A DNA stretch of 64,000 nt from Maratus speciosus (lineage: Eukaryota; Arthropoda; Arachnida; Araneae; Salticidae), in contig OZ010786.1 of NCBI GenBank assembly GCA_963932465.1, forward strand, positions 273,762,411 through 273,826,410, read 5' to 3'. The notes beneath the pieces were generated by a model. It saw only the letters and a program-made list of their open reading frames with translations. It searched no databases and was not told the origin of the DNA. A program made the position numbers and the translations under genes. This document shows, in pieces, positions 31,612-43,411 of the stretch; the stretch's first letter is position 1; each line of letters opens with the position of its first letter.

Positions 31612-33660
31612 AACACTTTCCAACATAGATGAAAAGTGTTTATGACTTTAATTTGTCTATCTGTGGCCTGCCATGTGTCTCTACGTGCTCTAAATCGCGT
31701 AAATATAGTCGGGATTACATGTAATTGATAAACGTTATTGAGGTTTGCCAAAGTAGGTTCGGTATTGAAAATGAAGTGTGTAGCATTCATAGCTCAATTA
31801 CAGGGTCACTCAAAACTATTCCGTTACATTATAGTCTTTGGGAAATATCATCTGCGGTGTATTTTAATAATGTTACACAATTTTAAACGTAATTAAATTT
31901 ATATACATTATTAAGGTGCACTAGAACCTGGTTACTATAAAATATGTTATGTGTAGCACTTACAGCATGCGTACAGGGAACTCAAAAGTATTCATAATAT
32001 TACAATCTTTGAAGAAAATTCTTTTGTGGCGTTTTTTAATGATGTTACTCTGTTACAAAATAATAAAATTGATATGTATTTTTGAATCATTTTTGTAGTA
32101 TATGGGGTGCATATATTTTTTTCTGGGTCACACAATAGTGGTCGATTAAAATATGGTCTACGGGAAAAACTCTTCATAGCTTATTTTAACACATTAGCGA
32201 TGGGAAACGAGATTTCTCGTTTTTATTCAGAATACATCATTGGCTAAGGGAGTGACTTCTACTTTACAGAAAAGGCATTTATATCGTGTTGTCCATATTT
32301 TTAATAGATTGTAAGACATTATATATTTCATCCGTACATTGAAAGATATTTACTGCTGCATAAACATGAAAAACATATCTCAGAAACCAATTTCTGAAAA
32401 ACTTTCAGAAGAGGGAGGAGCTTCTACTGTTTTTAAACCCAGATTTAATTTTAAAAAAAAATGCCTGTTGTCAGTGTGTTAATTATGTTGCACTAATTAA
32501 AACTTTATGAAATTAAAATACATTACTGTGGTTTACTACAAGAAGCTTGAATATGATTTGTATCGCATTTATCGTTCATTTATAGAGTCACATAAAAGAT
32601 TTCGGATACAGTTCTGGTCTATTAGGGATGATTGCTGAAGAGCGTTTTCGATCATGGTATGCATAACGTTAAGCAAATTTTTGCTTAATTTGTAGTGTTT
32701 AAAAATTATATAGACCATATACAGAGCTACACAAATGAATTCGTAAATATTTATGAAAATGAGCGCAAATTGCTTCAGAGGGTTTTTTTTTTAATTTGAG
32801 TTATGCATTTTCAAGCTCATCTACATTTATAGTCCAGGCAATAGAGACCGTATAGGGACACTACCTAGCAAAATTAATGGCAGTACTGGAAATCACCTTT
32901 CTCGATGTTTTTTGGGTCGCTGAATCCGAATTTGTAACTTCTCACCAAAATTTCCCCCGGCAACCACCCCAAATTTTGGTAAAAAGCCCCCCAAAAAAGG
33001 TTTTTATTAAAAAAGAAAGTTCGGAGGGGAGATGGGAGGGCGAATGTAAGCGTGTGAGTGGTTAAGTGGAATTGCGCAACTTAGTTTACGCAGCACCGCG
33101 CGCATGTTCCGAGGCAGATCCCCCCTTCCCCTTCATCCTAAGTCATAATGTCATATATCTAATTTGTTGGAAATTTTGTCTACGTTCTGAATTTCTAGAT
33201 ACTTTTTCTCTAAAACAATAAAAAAATTGATCTTTTTAGTAAAAACCTTTTTTTGGGGGGGGGGGCTTTTTACCAAAATTTGGGGAGGTTGCCGGGGGAA
33301 ATTTTGGTGGGAAGTTACAAATTCGGATTCAGCGACCCCAAAAACATCTAGAAAGCCGATTTCCAGTACTACCATTAATTTTGCTAGGTAAAATTCCTTA
33401 TTGCCTGGACTATTAGTATACTAACAGATGTTTGCAGAATTTAAATAGAATCATACATTCAGGGCTTTGCAAAAACTGGATACATGGTGTACACTATGCA
33501 TAGTAATTCCCGGAAATGTGATATCGGCACTTTTAAGAGGGTCTTTTGTCTGCATTAAATTTAAATGTAATATGTGACGCGTAAAAATTTTCACGTAATA
33601 TATAGGGTAGTAGAAAAGAATTCATGTACGCTCCCGTCTATTGGTAGAAATTACTAAAGG
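31612..33660 (+). mobile_element. AACACTTTCC element, copy C, with nested MITE
   Basis: It starts AACACTTTCCAACATAGATG like copies A and E, followed by CTGTCTATCTGTGG-like and CTAAATCGCGTAAATATAG sequence. Degenerate internal units with (A)CAGGG(T/A)...CTCAAAA...TTCCG occur at about 31801, 31973, 32585, 32715 and 33600. A MITE at 32830-33412 interrupts it. The right TIR was not found, so the 3' edge is approximate. Confidence 0.55.
32827..33415. mobile_element. MITE with TAGTCCAGGCA ends, TTA duplication (Academ-like relative)
   Basis: The element is 32830-33412. TIR arms of about 175 bp start TAGTCCAGGCAATA and end TATTGCCTGGACTA, and pair inward through GCAAAATTAATGG, GAATCCGAATTTGTAACTTC and beyond. 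The flanks are TTA on both sides (32827-32829, 33413-33415). The outer 11 bp equal the left end of the transposon at 58714-61715, which also has a 3-bp duplication. The two open frames here (32877-33065 and 33151-33375 on the other strand) start with almost the same residues because they read opposite arms; neither is a gene. Confidence 0.8.
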
Positions 33661-33711
33661 ACATTAACACAATCAATTGGAAATTACAAATATAAATTAA
33701 ATTACACTACG

Positions 33712-33996
33712 GGGGATTCAGGGGGGCAGATCCCGCTGAAGAAATCTACTTTATTGTCTAAAAATTACCAGAATAAGTAGCTCATGAGAATTTCAGAATA
33801 CCATTACATAACAACGGGTTTAATTTAACGCTTCTAATGTCTGAAACCTTCGAAATATTTTTTCCTTTTATAAATGTTTATGTAATTTAAAAACATTAAA
33901 TTTTGTTTTTGTAGAAAGATTAATATTACCCAAAGTGTGCTAAAAACAATGAGTTGCAGAGCTGACGTCGAGGCCCCTGACTTGCAGATTTACTAG
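33712..33996 (+). mobile_element. Helitron-like family D, 3' end
   Basis: It matches 30510-30798 over about 285 bp and ends GCAGATTTACTAG|T, the CTAG-T expected of Helitrons. A G-rich stretch (GGGGGATTCAGGGGGGCAG) is at its beginning. The 5' end was not found. Confidence 0.5.
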
Positions 33997-34984
33997 TTAT
34001 TAGTAATATTGCTAGAAAGATGGCCCGTCAAGAATGACGGAAAAGGAGATATAAAGATGCATATATACAACACATGTGTAAGAATATCGGCAGTTTTTCT
34101 CGCTTGTCATTTGACATTTGAAGTCCACCGAAGTGGAGAATACTTTGGGGCCTATAGCTACAATGGCTGTCGCCTCGAATGATCCTTATTATACATAGAA
34201 ACAACAACAAGTCACAACAATTTTTATTTTCCATTACACATATTATATAACTACAATAGGACATTCACAATTACATCCATGTCTTACCCAGGGTTTTCTC
34301 GCTTGTTCCGCAGTGATAGATGAAAATAACACATTTTAAAATGTGGAAATATGTTGCCAGAAAATATGTTTCCAAATTTTCTTCTTCGCCAAGGCAGTTT
34401 TCTCTATTTCGCTAAGGTCCCTATATTGGAAAAATACCGAGAAATTAATTTCTGTATCCGGCTATGTAAAGCACATTAAAATTGGGCAGTTAGGAGCTCC
34501 GGTAGCACAGCGCCGTCTAGTGGCGTTTATTTTATTAGTAGCATCGGGATGAAGATGTAAAGACGTACGTTTTCGTATATTACACTTTAAATTTTGACCC
34601 ATAGATTTTGAAAAAAACCTTCAATGCGCGTAGTTTAAATTAAATATCGGTGAGCTTGATAATGAAAGATTACTGGGTTTTCAATGGGAATTTCACCAAA
34701 TTAGCCAGCTATCGCCAAGTTGGCTTCATATATAGCAACTTATTTTTTCGCCAAATTTGGCGATATTTTGCCCTGTTGGTCAAAATTTGGCGCTATTTTG
34801 GCAATCCTGCCTTTAGTACTTTTCAACAATTACTGATTATTGAAGATGGTGCTGATTTCTCCATAGGAAGCCTAACCCTGATATGGCCGCGATCAATGAG
34901 TCGGTCCAACCGGAATTGCGAGGGACACACAGAGACTTGGATTTTATATAAATAGATTTAGTATATGTAATACATATATAAATA
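33997..34984. other. No gene recognised
   Basis: About 34690-34810 is rich in TTTGGCG/CGCCAAA words as seen in the 6-7 kb MITEs, but no TIR pair was found. The open frames here are not supported by any family similarity I recognise. Confidence 0.45.
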
Positions 34985-35687
34985 CAACCTGTGGCCAGAA
35001 AGTTCGGTGAATGAGCCTGTAGAGGTCGCTGCTGTGCTAGTAGAATATCAACGCGCCACGCGTGATGAAGGTCAATGTCTGTTTGAACGTTTGGCAAGGT
35101 TCCAAATGCTTTTATTCCCTGTTACGTTTAACGCCGAGCGCGAAAGGTTTATTGTGGATTGTAGCGGTAAACAAAATGGATCAGAGAATAAACATGTTGT
35201 TTTTTCAAACTTGGGAAATGCGCAAAAGAAACTCACGAAATGTTCAAAGCAGTTTATAAAGATGAAGCCGTCATATCAAAGAGTGTTTATAAATGGACTC
35301 CTGGACTCTTCTCCACGATAATGCCCGGCCACACACCGTCTTGGTTGTACGGCAGTTCCTGGCGACGAACGGAGTTGTGACACTTGATCGCCCCCTAATT
35401 CACATGATTTGGCACCTGCAGACTTCTTCCTCTTCCCCAGATTTAAGTCAGCCCTGAAGGGAAAGAGATTTACGGACATCACCGACATTCAACGCAACGT
35501 GACGACCGAGCTGAAAGCCATTCCGAAAGAACTGTTTTACAGGAGTTTCCAGGACTTATATACTCATTCCCAACAGTGCATTACCATCCATGGAGATTAT
35601 TTTGAAGGACAGCAAATTGTATTTTATGCTGTACAATACTGTATTTGAAATAAAAATTCATTCACCGAACTTTCTGGCCACAGGTTG
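34985..35687 (+). mobile_element. mariner element, internally deleted
   Basis: TIRs CAACCTGTGGCCAGAAAGTT and its inverse end the element, with TA on both sides (34983-34984, 35688-35689). The TIRs match for at least 33 bp, through TTCGGTGAATGA. Length is 703 bp against about 1.3 kb for intact mariners. It encodes two separated pieces of a mariner transposase. Confidence 0.92.
35174..35645 (+). pseudogene. mariner transposase, N- and C-terminal remnants
   Basis: The N-terminal piece (about 35174-35300, two frames) reads MDQRINMLFFQTWEMR and KRNSRNVQSSL, the first helix-turn-helix of mariner transposases. A deletion then removes the rest of the DNA-binding half and the first catalytic Asp. The C-terminal piece begins HDNARPHTVLVVRQF (Asp at 35317) and, after a frameshift near 35393, reads APADFFLFPRFKSALKG. 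The spacing between the two Asp residues across the frameshift is 34, the D34D signature of mariner. The tail ends CITIHGDYFEGQ near 35610. Confidence 0.9.
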
Positions 35688-35689
35688 TA

Positions 35690-36366
35690 TAATATGGCAT
35701 TAACAGTCACATAAATATATCTATAGTTTGAAAATACTTTATGTAAGCTAAAGTTATTTAATAGAGTTTCGACCAATTTTGAGTTGTTAAAACCAATTTT
35801 GACCAGTTTTAACCATAGTCCTGGTCAGAGTTACGGCATGTTTTGAAGTATTATCAGAGGCTTCTTGTGATCAGTTGAAAAATACAAGTACGTTGCTCAA
35901 AGTCTATGCAAAAACACAGGATTCGAAATCCCACATAGAAACTAATTTTTAAAAGCAAAATACAAAGATTCAGGCAGTGTGATGACAATACTTTTATTTT
36001 CACAAACCAGAAAGCTTGTTTAAGGAAGAGAATACGAAGGGATGGTGTGGTCCCATACTTAATATTCGTGTTGTTACTACAGCAGAAAGAAGCGAAGTGA
36101 ACATTAAACATAGCCAGCAGATATTTCGTACCGAGCCATAATGGTCGCCAAAAATAAACCGTTAACATTGCTGCATATAAAAATTAAAAAAAAAACGCCA
36201 ATGAATTTGCCAATTGACAATAAACTAAGTGCATAGTAATGATTAAATCAATTGATTATAATTCCTTCAAATTTTTCACACATACTGACGCTTGCTGGTA
36301 GTTTTATAGGAATAATAGACTATGTTTGTATCAGAATTATCCGGAAAAAATACACATTCTACTATA
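35690..36366. other. No gene recognised
   Basis: About 35770-35825 has repeated TTTTGACCA(G/A)TTTTAACCA words, comparable with about 22275-22320. The 104-residue minus-strand frame (35854-36168) has no family similarity I know. Confidence 0.4.
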
Positions 36367-37051
36367 CTCTATGTCAGCGGTTCCCAACCTATGGGTCGCG
36401 ACCCCCTGGTAGGTCACGGCAGCAGTTGTTTTGGTGGGTCGCAGAACAATCGAGGTTTGCCACAAAAATATATCTTTTATTTCATGTTTAAAAAAATATA
36501 ACAAATACAATATTTTACAGCTTCGATATACATGAAAGCTATTAGCTTAAACTAAAACATCGTGAGAAGACAGTGTTTTCTTAAACAGTCAGTCGGTATT
36601 ATGTTGGGACCTCGTTTTGAGATATGTCAGCAGTAGCGCAATCGTTATGGCAACCTTGGAAAAATCCTTAATTTCCTTCTGGATGAACATAGGGCAGAAT
36701 ATCCAGAAATATCTAAATCAACTTTGAGATCCTCATCTGTAAACACCAGTACAGGAATCTCATCGATTCTAAAGTTGTGTTTTGATAATAATTAAACGTA
36801 TTTGTCATTATATTTGTTGTTTTAATTATTATTTAACTTACATTGGGATTACCAATTCTTGTTTTTGTTGATAGTGCAGCCTTCGTACAAAAATTTGCCT
36901 TTTTCATAGGATAGGAAAGCCGATGGCTAAAAGAGGTTATACAAAATTTCTATACTGACATTAGATGCATTCGATTAGGTGAATCGTGAAAATATTTTTT
37001 ACTTAAAGGTGGGTCGCGTACCAATAAAGGTTAGGAACCGCTGCTCTGTGT
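36367..37051. mobile_element. hAT-type MITE with CAGCGGTTCCCAACC ends
   Basis: The element is 36375-37043. It starts CAGCGGTTCCCAACCTATGG followed by GTCGCGACCC, and ends GGTGGGTCGCG...AGGTTAGGAACCGCTG, the well-known terminal style of hAT elements. The flanks are CTCTATGT (36367-36374) and CTCTGTGT (37044-37051), an 8-bp duplication with one change. The interior has no transposase. Confidence 0.92.
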
Positions 37052-37139
37052 AATTTAAATTGGCTTTTCATCCGTTCTCCCCACTTCAATCCTTCGTAAT
37101 CATGGGAAAGAGTAAAGCGGTCAGTGAACCAAATGTGAC

Positions 37140-40100
37140 GTTATTATAGTTGCTGGCCTAAGATAAGGACAGGAAAATTAACCTTGAGAAGTCAATTGAA
37201 ATTACATAGAGTATAGGCGGTGATGTAACGGCGAAACTATTTGCAGATAATATGAAATACTTTTCTGATCTGATTTTAGCAGCTTTTGAAACGAAGTTTG
37301 TTTGGACCATCATGGGGAAAACAGAGGGTAATAAAATTAGTTCAGAAAATTCGTTATCATTTTTATCTCTGTCCTTTCTTGCTTCGAACGCCAATTTGTC
37401 ATATATATGGCATCTAGGCATCTTAGGTATCACTAACGAGGATAATAAAACTAAGGATTTAGAAAAAGAAACTCAGGAGCACTTTCAGAAACTGTTAAAC
37501 GCGATGAAACTGGTCATTATGAAGTAAATTTGCCTTGGATTGTTGAGAACTCGCTCTTAACCCCTTTGGGACGAGTAGCACGTATACGTGAAACATAAGG
37601 TGATCAGATTCCTTGATTATTCCCACCAGTTATTTTTTATTAAAAATTTTTATTTACGAAACCCGGTGACAAAAGATTACAAATTATGTAAAAGACGCTC
37701 GTCCCAAAGAGATAACAAACAACCGCTTAATAGCAGATAAACATATTTACAAGACAGAGAATAAACTTATCAAAACTAATAAAAGAATAAAACACGAAGA
37801 AATTTTTAATTTGTCGGAAGATAACTAGATTATAGAAGAGGTGTCAGATCAAAAGGGATATCTAGTATATTTTTTGCCCCACAGACCGGTTATTAAAGAA
37901 TCCAGTGAAACAACCAAAATGCGTCTCGTTTTTAAAGCATCCGCGCAAACATAAACTCTCCTTCTTTGAGCGATTGCCTCACTAAGGGACCGAATTTGAT
38001 CGAAATAACCCTAATTTCCGGCATGTAATCCGCGGATCAAACAATTCTGTTTGGACTCGGAAATTTCTTTTAGTTATTGAAGCCAAATATTTACCGCGAA
38101 TTAAAAAGTTACATTTTATTTTTAAAAATTTCTGGATCGAAAAATGATTGTTTAATCCGCGGATTATACACCGGAAATTACGATATACCCGGAATTTTAA
38201 AGAAATTTCGTAAATACCGTACAAGAATCTTTTCGGACATCGAAAAATCTTTTCCGAAAATTAAAATAACAGAGAAAGACTGCGATGTTCAACGATTTTT
38301 TTGGATCGATTAACGCACGAAATTTGAAAATTTATCGACATTGTCGCGTAGTCTTTGTACTCACTTCAAGCCCCTTCTTGTTACTAGCGACATTAAATCA
38401 TCTTAAACGAAGCCCCCGAACATATTTACAAGATACAGTTCGAATTTTAAAAAGATCCGTTTTTCGTAGATAATTCCCTGACAAGCTGGAATTATATCCC
38501 AGATACTAAAAAGTTTATAACAGAATCGCAAGTTATATTAGCTTGTATCATTTTAATTTGAGGTGTAGGCAACCAAATTTGCCTCAGGCTATGATCGAGG
38601 AATCAGAAGAAAAACCAAAATTTGCGCCAGTTTTGGAATTGATCTGGGACTTAAAGAAAGACAATTTAATGTGCAAAACAGAAGAAACGATTTAAAAAAA
38701 ATTAACTGTTCACGGAAAGGAAAATTTTATCGGTTACTAAAAATTTTCGATCCCATTGGATTCACGGCTCCAATATTATCAAACTAATCTTTCAAGAAAA
38801 TCGGGTACAAAAACTAAAATGGGATGAAGAGCTCCTTGATAATTTTAAGGGACAATTTGCCAGTTGGTTGAAGCAAATTAATACATTAACGCAGATTCAA
38901 GTACCACGTTGGCTGAATTTTCGGACGCCAGTAAACGCGCATATGCCACCTGCGTCTCTCTCAGATCACGAACTCCAGAAGAAATTACTGTCCAATTAGT
39001 GAATGTGAGAAGCCTAGTAGCTTTCATTAAATAATTCACGATCCCTCGCCTTGAGCTATTTACATGCCTTATTGGGGCTAAACTTGTCAAAACTATCATG
39101 ACGGACTTGAAATTATAACTGGAAAAGACAACGTTCTGCAGTGATTCATCAGCAGCTTTAGAGTGGATCCGAAGAGAACAATCTTGGGGTACCTTCGTCC
39201 ACAATACCGTTTTGAAAATAAGAAACTCGACAAAAATAGACGATTGGAGATACATCCCCGTAAATTTGAACCCCGCAGATCTCCCATCCAGAGGATTTTC
39301 CTTCGAACAATTGAGGAAGTCGAGATGGTGGGAGGGTCCAGTTTGGCTGTATTTACCAAAAAACCAGTGGCCACAACCAGCCTGATGAAGAATAACATAA
39401 ACAAAGAAAAAAAAGAAAAGAATCTCTGCCCTTTCAGATAAAGAAGAAACTGATTTTAATCGCCATTATCGGTATTTTTCCTCTTATAAAAAGAACGTAA
39501 GAATGATTGCATGGATTTATAGATTTTACCATAACTCGAAAAAGAAAGAAAACATTTCATCTTTTGATATCTCCGTCGATGAATTTGAGATAGCGGAAAA
39601 TACATTGCTCCGACTAATACCAAAAAAAAATTCTTTTCGTGAAGAACAGGTCCAAAACTAAAAGTTTTAAGACCACTAGAAAATAAAAATGGGTTTTTAA
39701 AAGTAAAGGCAAGCATAATTCATAATAACGGCAAGGAAGATTTTTGTTATCCAGTGATCCTGCCTTCACATCAACCTGTTGTGCTAAAATTAATTTACGG
39801 AAAAAATTTAGAAAACCGTCATGCTGGAAATAGCATTCTCATGGCTCAACTTAGACGAAATTTTTTTATATTAAAATCAAGAAAATGTATCAGTTATGTC
39901 CTTCGCAAATGTGCCATATGCAAAAGATTCTAGACACCTAGATTAGAAATCGAACCCAGAACGCCACATGAAAACAAAATTAGGGAAGCAACCATATTTC
40001 AGTTGGTGGGAGTCGACCTGGCCGGTCCCCTTCCTCTTTCCGATGGTTCAAAAGATTGGATAGCCTTGTAAACCTGTGCTGTTTATCAAGCCATACACCT

Positions 40101-40850
40101 GGAAATAGTTACGTGTTTGCCACTGAATGCTTCATACAGTCTGTAAGAATATTTATTGCCCAACGAGGTAGATCTTTTATAATCTATTTAGATTAGATAA
40201 CGGAAAACATTTCGTCGATACTCTCATGTATAGATTGGCAATCCATTAGCACAATAGCTTCCACCCAGAAGATACGATGGAAATTCAATCCCCCCCCCCT
40301 TCACCAGCATCGTGGGGAGGGTGGTGGAACAAGCCTCCTTTAATTATGAAGAATACTATGCAACTGCGAGCAGGTGATAAACTCCAAACTATCACTTATG
40401 CTTCAAAAGACAATCTAGACGCAGCACCGTTAACACCTTGATGTTTCTACAGGAATTGTATACCTCAGGAGTACTGGACATTGATGCCCTACACTCCGAA
40501 GATCTTAAAAGACGACAAAGAATTAGAACTGACCTAATACACTGAATACCTAGGACAATTGCATCAGCATACTTCCAAAGAAAAGAATTCTAAACCATTA
40601 CAAATTGGCGAAATCATTTTTCTAGAAGACACAAATAAACTGCGTATTCACTGGCCTTTTGTGAAAATAATTGAAATCAACCCAGGAAAAGATAAAGTTG
40701 CACGATTAGTAAAAGTAAAGACTCCGACTGTAATTTTTCTCCGATTGTTCCCGTTGGAAGTAGATACAGCAAATTATTCATCATCAAAGAGCGTTATTAG
40801 CCAAAAATTTAAATCTAGTAATCTAATCCAGAAGTAATCACAGTAAAAAT
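37140..40850 (+). pseudogene. Second BEL/Pao pol, strongly decayed
   Basis: Pieces in BEL/Pao order are found in all three plus frames. Protease end and linker at 37230-37545 (WTIMGKTEGNK, HLGILGITNED, then LPWIVENSLL); RT at 37790-38470 (PHRPVIKESSETTKMRLVFK, FRKYRTRIFSDIEKSFP, CDVQRFFWID); RNase H at about 38880-39350 (IPRLELFTC, FCSDSSAALEWIRRE, LNPADLPSRGFS). Integrase zinc-binding at about 39700-39930 (LIYGKNLENRHAGNS, LRKCAICKRF) and core at about 39990 (GVDLAGPLPLSDGSKDW); DUF5641-like end at 40559-40837. Many stops and shifts separate them. A TTAA-type MITE lies at 37561-37711. The RNase H wording differs from the 0-4.8 kb element, so this is a different BEL/Pao lineage. No LTRs were identified. 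Confidence 0.85.
37557..37715. mobile_element. piggyBac-like MITE (151 bp) inside the BEL/Pao pol
   Basis: The element is 37561-37711 with ends CCCCTTTGGGACGAG and CTCGTCCCAAAGAG. It is preceded by TTAA (37557-37560) and followed by ATAA (37712-37715), a TTAA-type duplication with one change. It separates two adjacent stretches of pol coding sequence (LPWIVENSLL before, NNRLIADKHIYK after). Confidence 0.75.
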
Positions 40851-40928
40851 GTTCCAGAAATAACCAAGACTAGAGTTAGTGAGGAAAAGATCACACCTAG
40901 AGACCATGCTTCCACTCCTCATAATCCT

Positions 40929-41136
40929 TTAAGACCCGGTGTATTTGTAAACAAAGCTAGTCATGCCTGTAGAAAGTAAAACATGGACTGCAACCGCTAC
41001 CTGTGGATAAAAAATGATACTTTACTCTATCTGCAAACCCAAACGATCGTTCTATTCGAGTTTTTATTATACACGACTCAGAGGCAAACACTTAAATGAA
41101 TGTCTAACACGCACGATCGTGCGGGTTGGGTCTTAA
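40929..41136. mobile_element. Possible TTAA-flanked short element
   Basis: CCTTTAAGACCC (40926 on) and GGGTCTTAAAGG (41129 on) are inverted, so GACCC...GGGTC is flanked by TTAA on both sides (40929-40932, 41133-41136). This fits a small piggyBac-like insertion of about 200 bp, but inner TIR similarity is weak. Confidence 0.35.
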
Positions 41137-42227
41137 AGGGTTATGGTTACCAGAACTGGACGAGTGGTGAAAGCCCCTCAGTAACTTCAACTAGGATTTT
41201 TGAGTTCCTCCTGAAGATCGAAACGGAAAGTGGGAGGATGTTGCGAAATCCTATGTAACATTCCTGCCTTGGAAATTCCACGATTTCATCACGTCCTGGC
41301 AACAGCTCATGCTCCTCTTTTCTCAGCGACAAGAACTTGAGTAAGAAGAGCAGATCAGATCAAAACTCTCTCTAGAAAGATGTCCGTGACAAGATGTCTT
41401 AGAAATGCAAGAAAGTTTAAACTTTTCAGAACAATATAACCCAGAAATTAAGAACTAATAATTCTAATAATAGTTTAACCTCAAATTTAATTTTCTAAAT
41501 AATTTGCAATTTCATTGTAGAATATGTTTTAACCGTCAGTGCTATATCACTATTTTTAATCAAGATTACACTATAACATCGTCTTCAACCTTTTAGTGGG
41601 CGTTAACTAGCAAGGGAACCACTGTTGGTGCGGGTCGCACCTAGCATAGAGACCTGGTGCATTTTGTAGCACTATACATAAAAGCTAGAGAACCGATAAA
41701 ATTTCTCTATGTATTTTTTTATACTTTTACTTTTTTATTATTGGATTTTTATTTGTTTATTTCACGCCAAAAGTGAGTTAAATCGCCAAATATGGCGCTA
41801 TAAATTTTTTGCCATCTTTATCTCTTGAGTATATCTAAGTAACGTATTAGAATTAAATCAAATTGCGATTTTCTTGATAACTGATAGCATAAGAAAAAAG
41901 AATTAGATTTTTTTACTATGCATAGGCGATAAATGTGTAAATAGTAAATATATTTCTGTTAAAAGCTTCCATGATCATTAAAAACTATTTTTTAGATAAA
42001 TATAAGTACACAAGACAGTATAAGTAAATTATTTTCTTTGCAAGTCGATTGGAATAAAGTTTCAAATGTTTAAAATGAAATGTTGTTGTAGTAAACGTTG
42101 TGTCTTTTGGTAAAAGTAATTTTAAAGTAAATTAATATTTTTATACAATTTAAAGAAAATTTACTGTGCCTAATTAGGTCGGACATTACAATTTCTAGCG
42201 GAGAACGAGAAACAGCTATGATATTTG
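41137..42227. other. No gene recognised
   Basis: This may hold the 3' untranslated part of the BEL/Pao copy. I could not find LTR ends. About 41600-41650 has AGCAAGGGAACCAC, a phrase also seen near 20222. Confidence 0.4.
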
Positions 42228-42880
42228 ACTAGGGTTGCCGGAAACTCTACTTTTTCCTGTACTTGGGATTATTGTAATCTATCCATCTTGCATCCCCAGT
42301 AATGATATGATGGAAAAATTTGTTTTCTTTTTCGCCGTTGAAGCAGCAATTCACGTGTGCAAAAACGCCTTTCGTAGTCTCTTGTCTTCAATTCGTATGG
42401 CACCCAATTTCCTTGCTGCTGAACCACACTCATCGACTTCAAAGGTTCCAGTTAATCGTTAAACATTTGACATTGAGCTGCGCCCAACAATGCCTCCAAT
42501 TCTGTATCTGCAGACCAGACTCTTTCGGTTGACTAGGGATCTCCTTCTTGTTCAAATCAAAATAGCAATATTTGAATCATCGAAATCAGTGCTCAAACAA
42601 TGGAATCGATAGAGCATGATCCCCCTAAGCTTTAGTCAGCCAACGACGATCTTCAGCTTCCGATTTCTTCAAATGGAAACAAAAATTTAATACTTCTCGC
42701 ACATTGCATTTCGTTGGCAAAAAAGTTACATCCTCAATGCACGAAAAACATTTGATGTTTACACTTCGACTAAATGAAATACTACATTGATTCTTAAAGC
42801 CTAATTACAAGGCTTTCATTTGCCGTTGACTGTGGTAACACCCGAAACTTTCTGGTGCCACTTACGCCATCTGTTGTCAA
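42228..42880 (-). pseudogene. mariner transposase 5' half (minus strand)
   Basis: Read on the minus strand, the DNA-binding half appears first: CNVREVLNF (about 42700) and, further on, EDRRWLTKA and FDLNKKEIPS with stops between. Then come NWVPYELKTRDYERR (about 42405) and LLLQRRKRKQIF (about 42340). A frameshift leads to HHIITGDARW and YNNPKYRK near 42260-42310, where ITGD carries the first catalytic Asp of mariner transposases. The C-terminal catalytic half is missing past 42228. CACCAGAAAGTTTCGGGTG on the minus strand near 42850 may be the 5' TIR region. Confidence 0.7.
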
Positions 42881-43411
42881 TCCTTTAAAACTAAGTTTAG
42901 TACCAAATAATACAAAACCCAACAATGTAATATTTATGAATGGGTCATAGTAGCCCATACTTTGACTCAACATACGTGCTTTAGGAATAACTACTTACCA
43001 AAAATTTTCGTTCAAATTCTTACTCTTTAGAAATATTGCGATTATATTAATTTGGTGGAGAGGGGGAAATTACTTCTTGCCCCAGAAGCCCAAAACCTTA
43101 TTATACGCAGGTAGGTTAAAATGCTGCTGGTATAGAGCGAAGCAACCTGAAACTTTCGACCCCCTTTAACCACCTTAAGAGTCGAGTTTCGAAAATATCT
43201 ATAGATAAGAGTTCAAGTTTCTAGCTTCAATAGTTTCGTATGTAAATTGATGAATCAATAGGACAAAGCCTCTTATAGGTACAGATTACTTTTAAAAAGA
43301 AATTACAGATAAAAAAATTTTTAAGTTAATGAATAAATAAAATTCAAAATGATTTTCATAACTTTCCAAAACTTAAATTTTAATTAAGATTACTTTTTTA
43401 TGTTACAGATA
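42881..43411. other. No gene recognised
   Basis: No repeat boundary was found before the Helitron start at 43412. Confidence 0.4.

Noticed and set aside
32877..33375. Two open frames on opposite strands sharing an N-terminal peptide
   Set aside because: They read the two arms of the MITE palindrome and have no family similarity.
34028..34264. Cysteine-containing 78-residue frame considered as a small gene
   Set aside because: No signal peptide, no family similarity and no supporting context; the Cys spacing is irregular.
34484..34560. AGCTCCGGTAGCACAGCGCCG stretch considered as a tRNA-derived SINE head
   Set aside because: I could not find A-box and B-box promoter sequences at the right spacing, nor a cloverleaf fold.
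37158..37433. 91-residue minus-strand frame
   Set aside because: It is antisense to the BEL/Pao protease-RT linker, which is recognisable on the plus strand.
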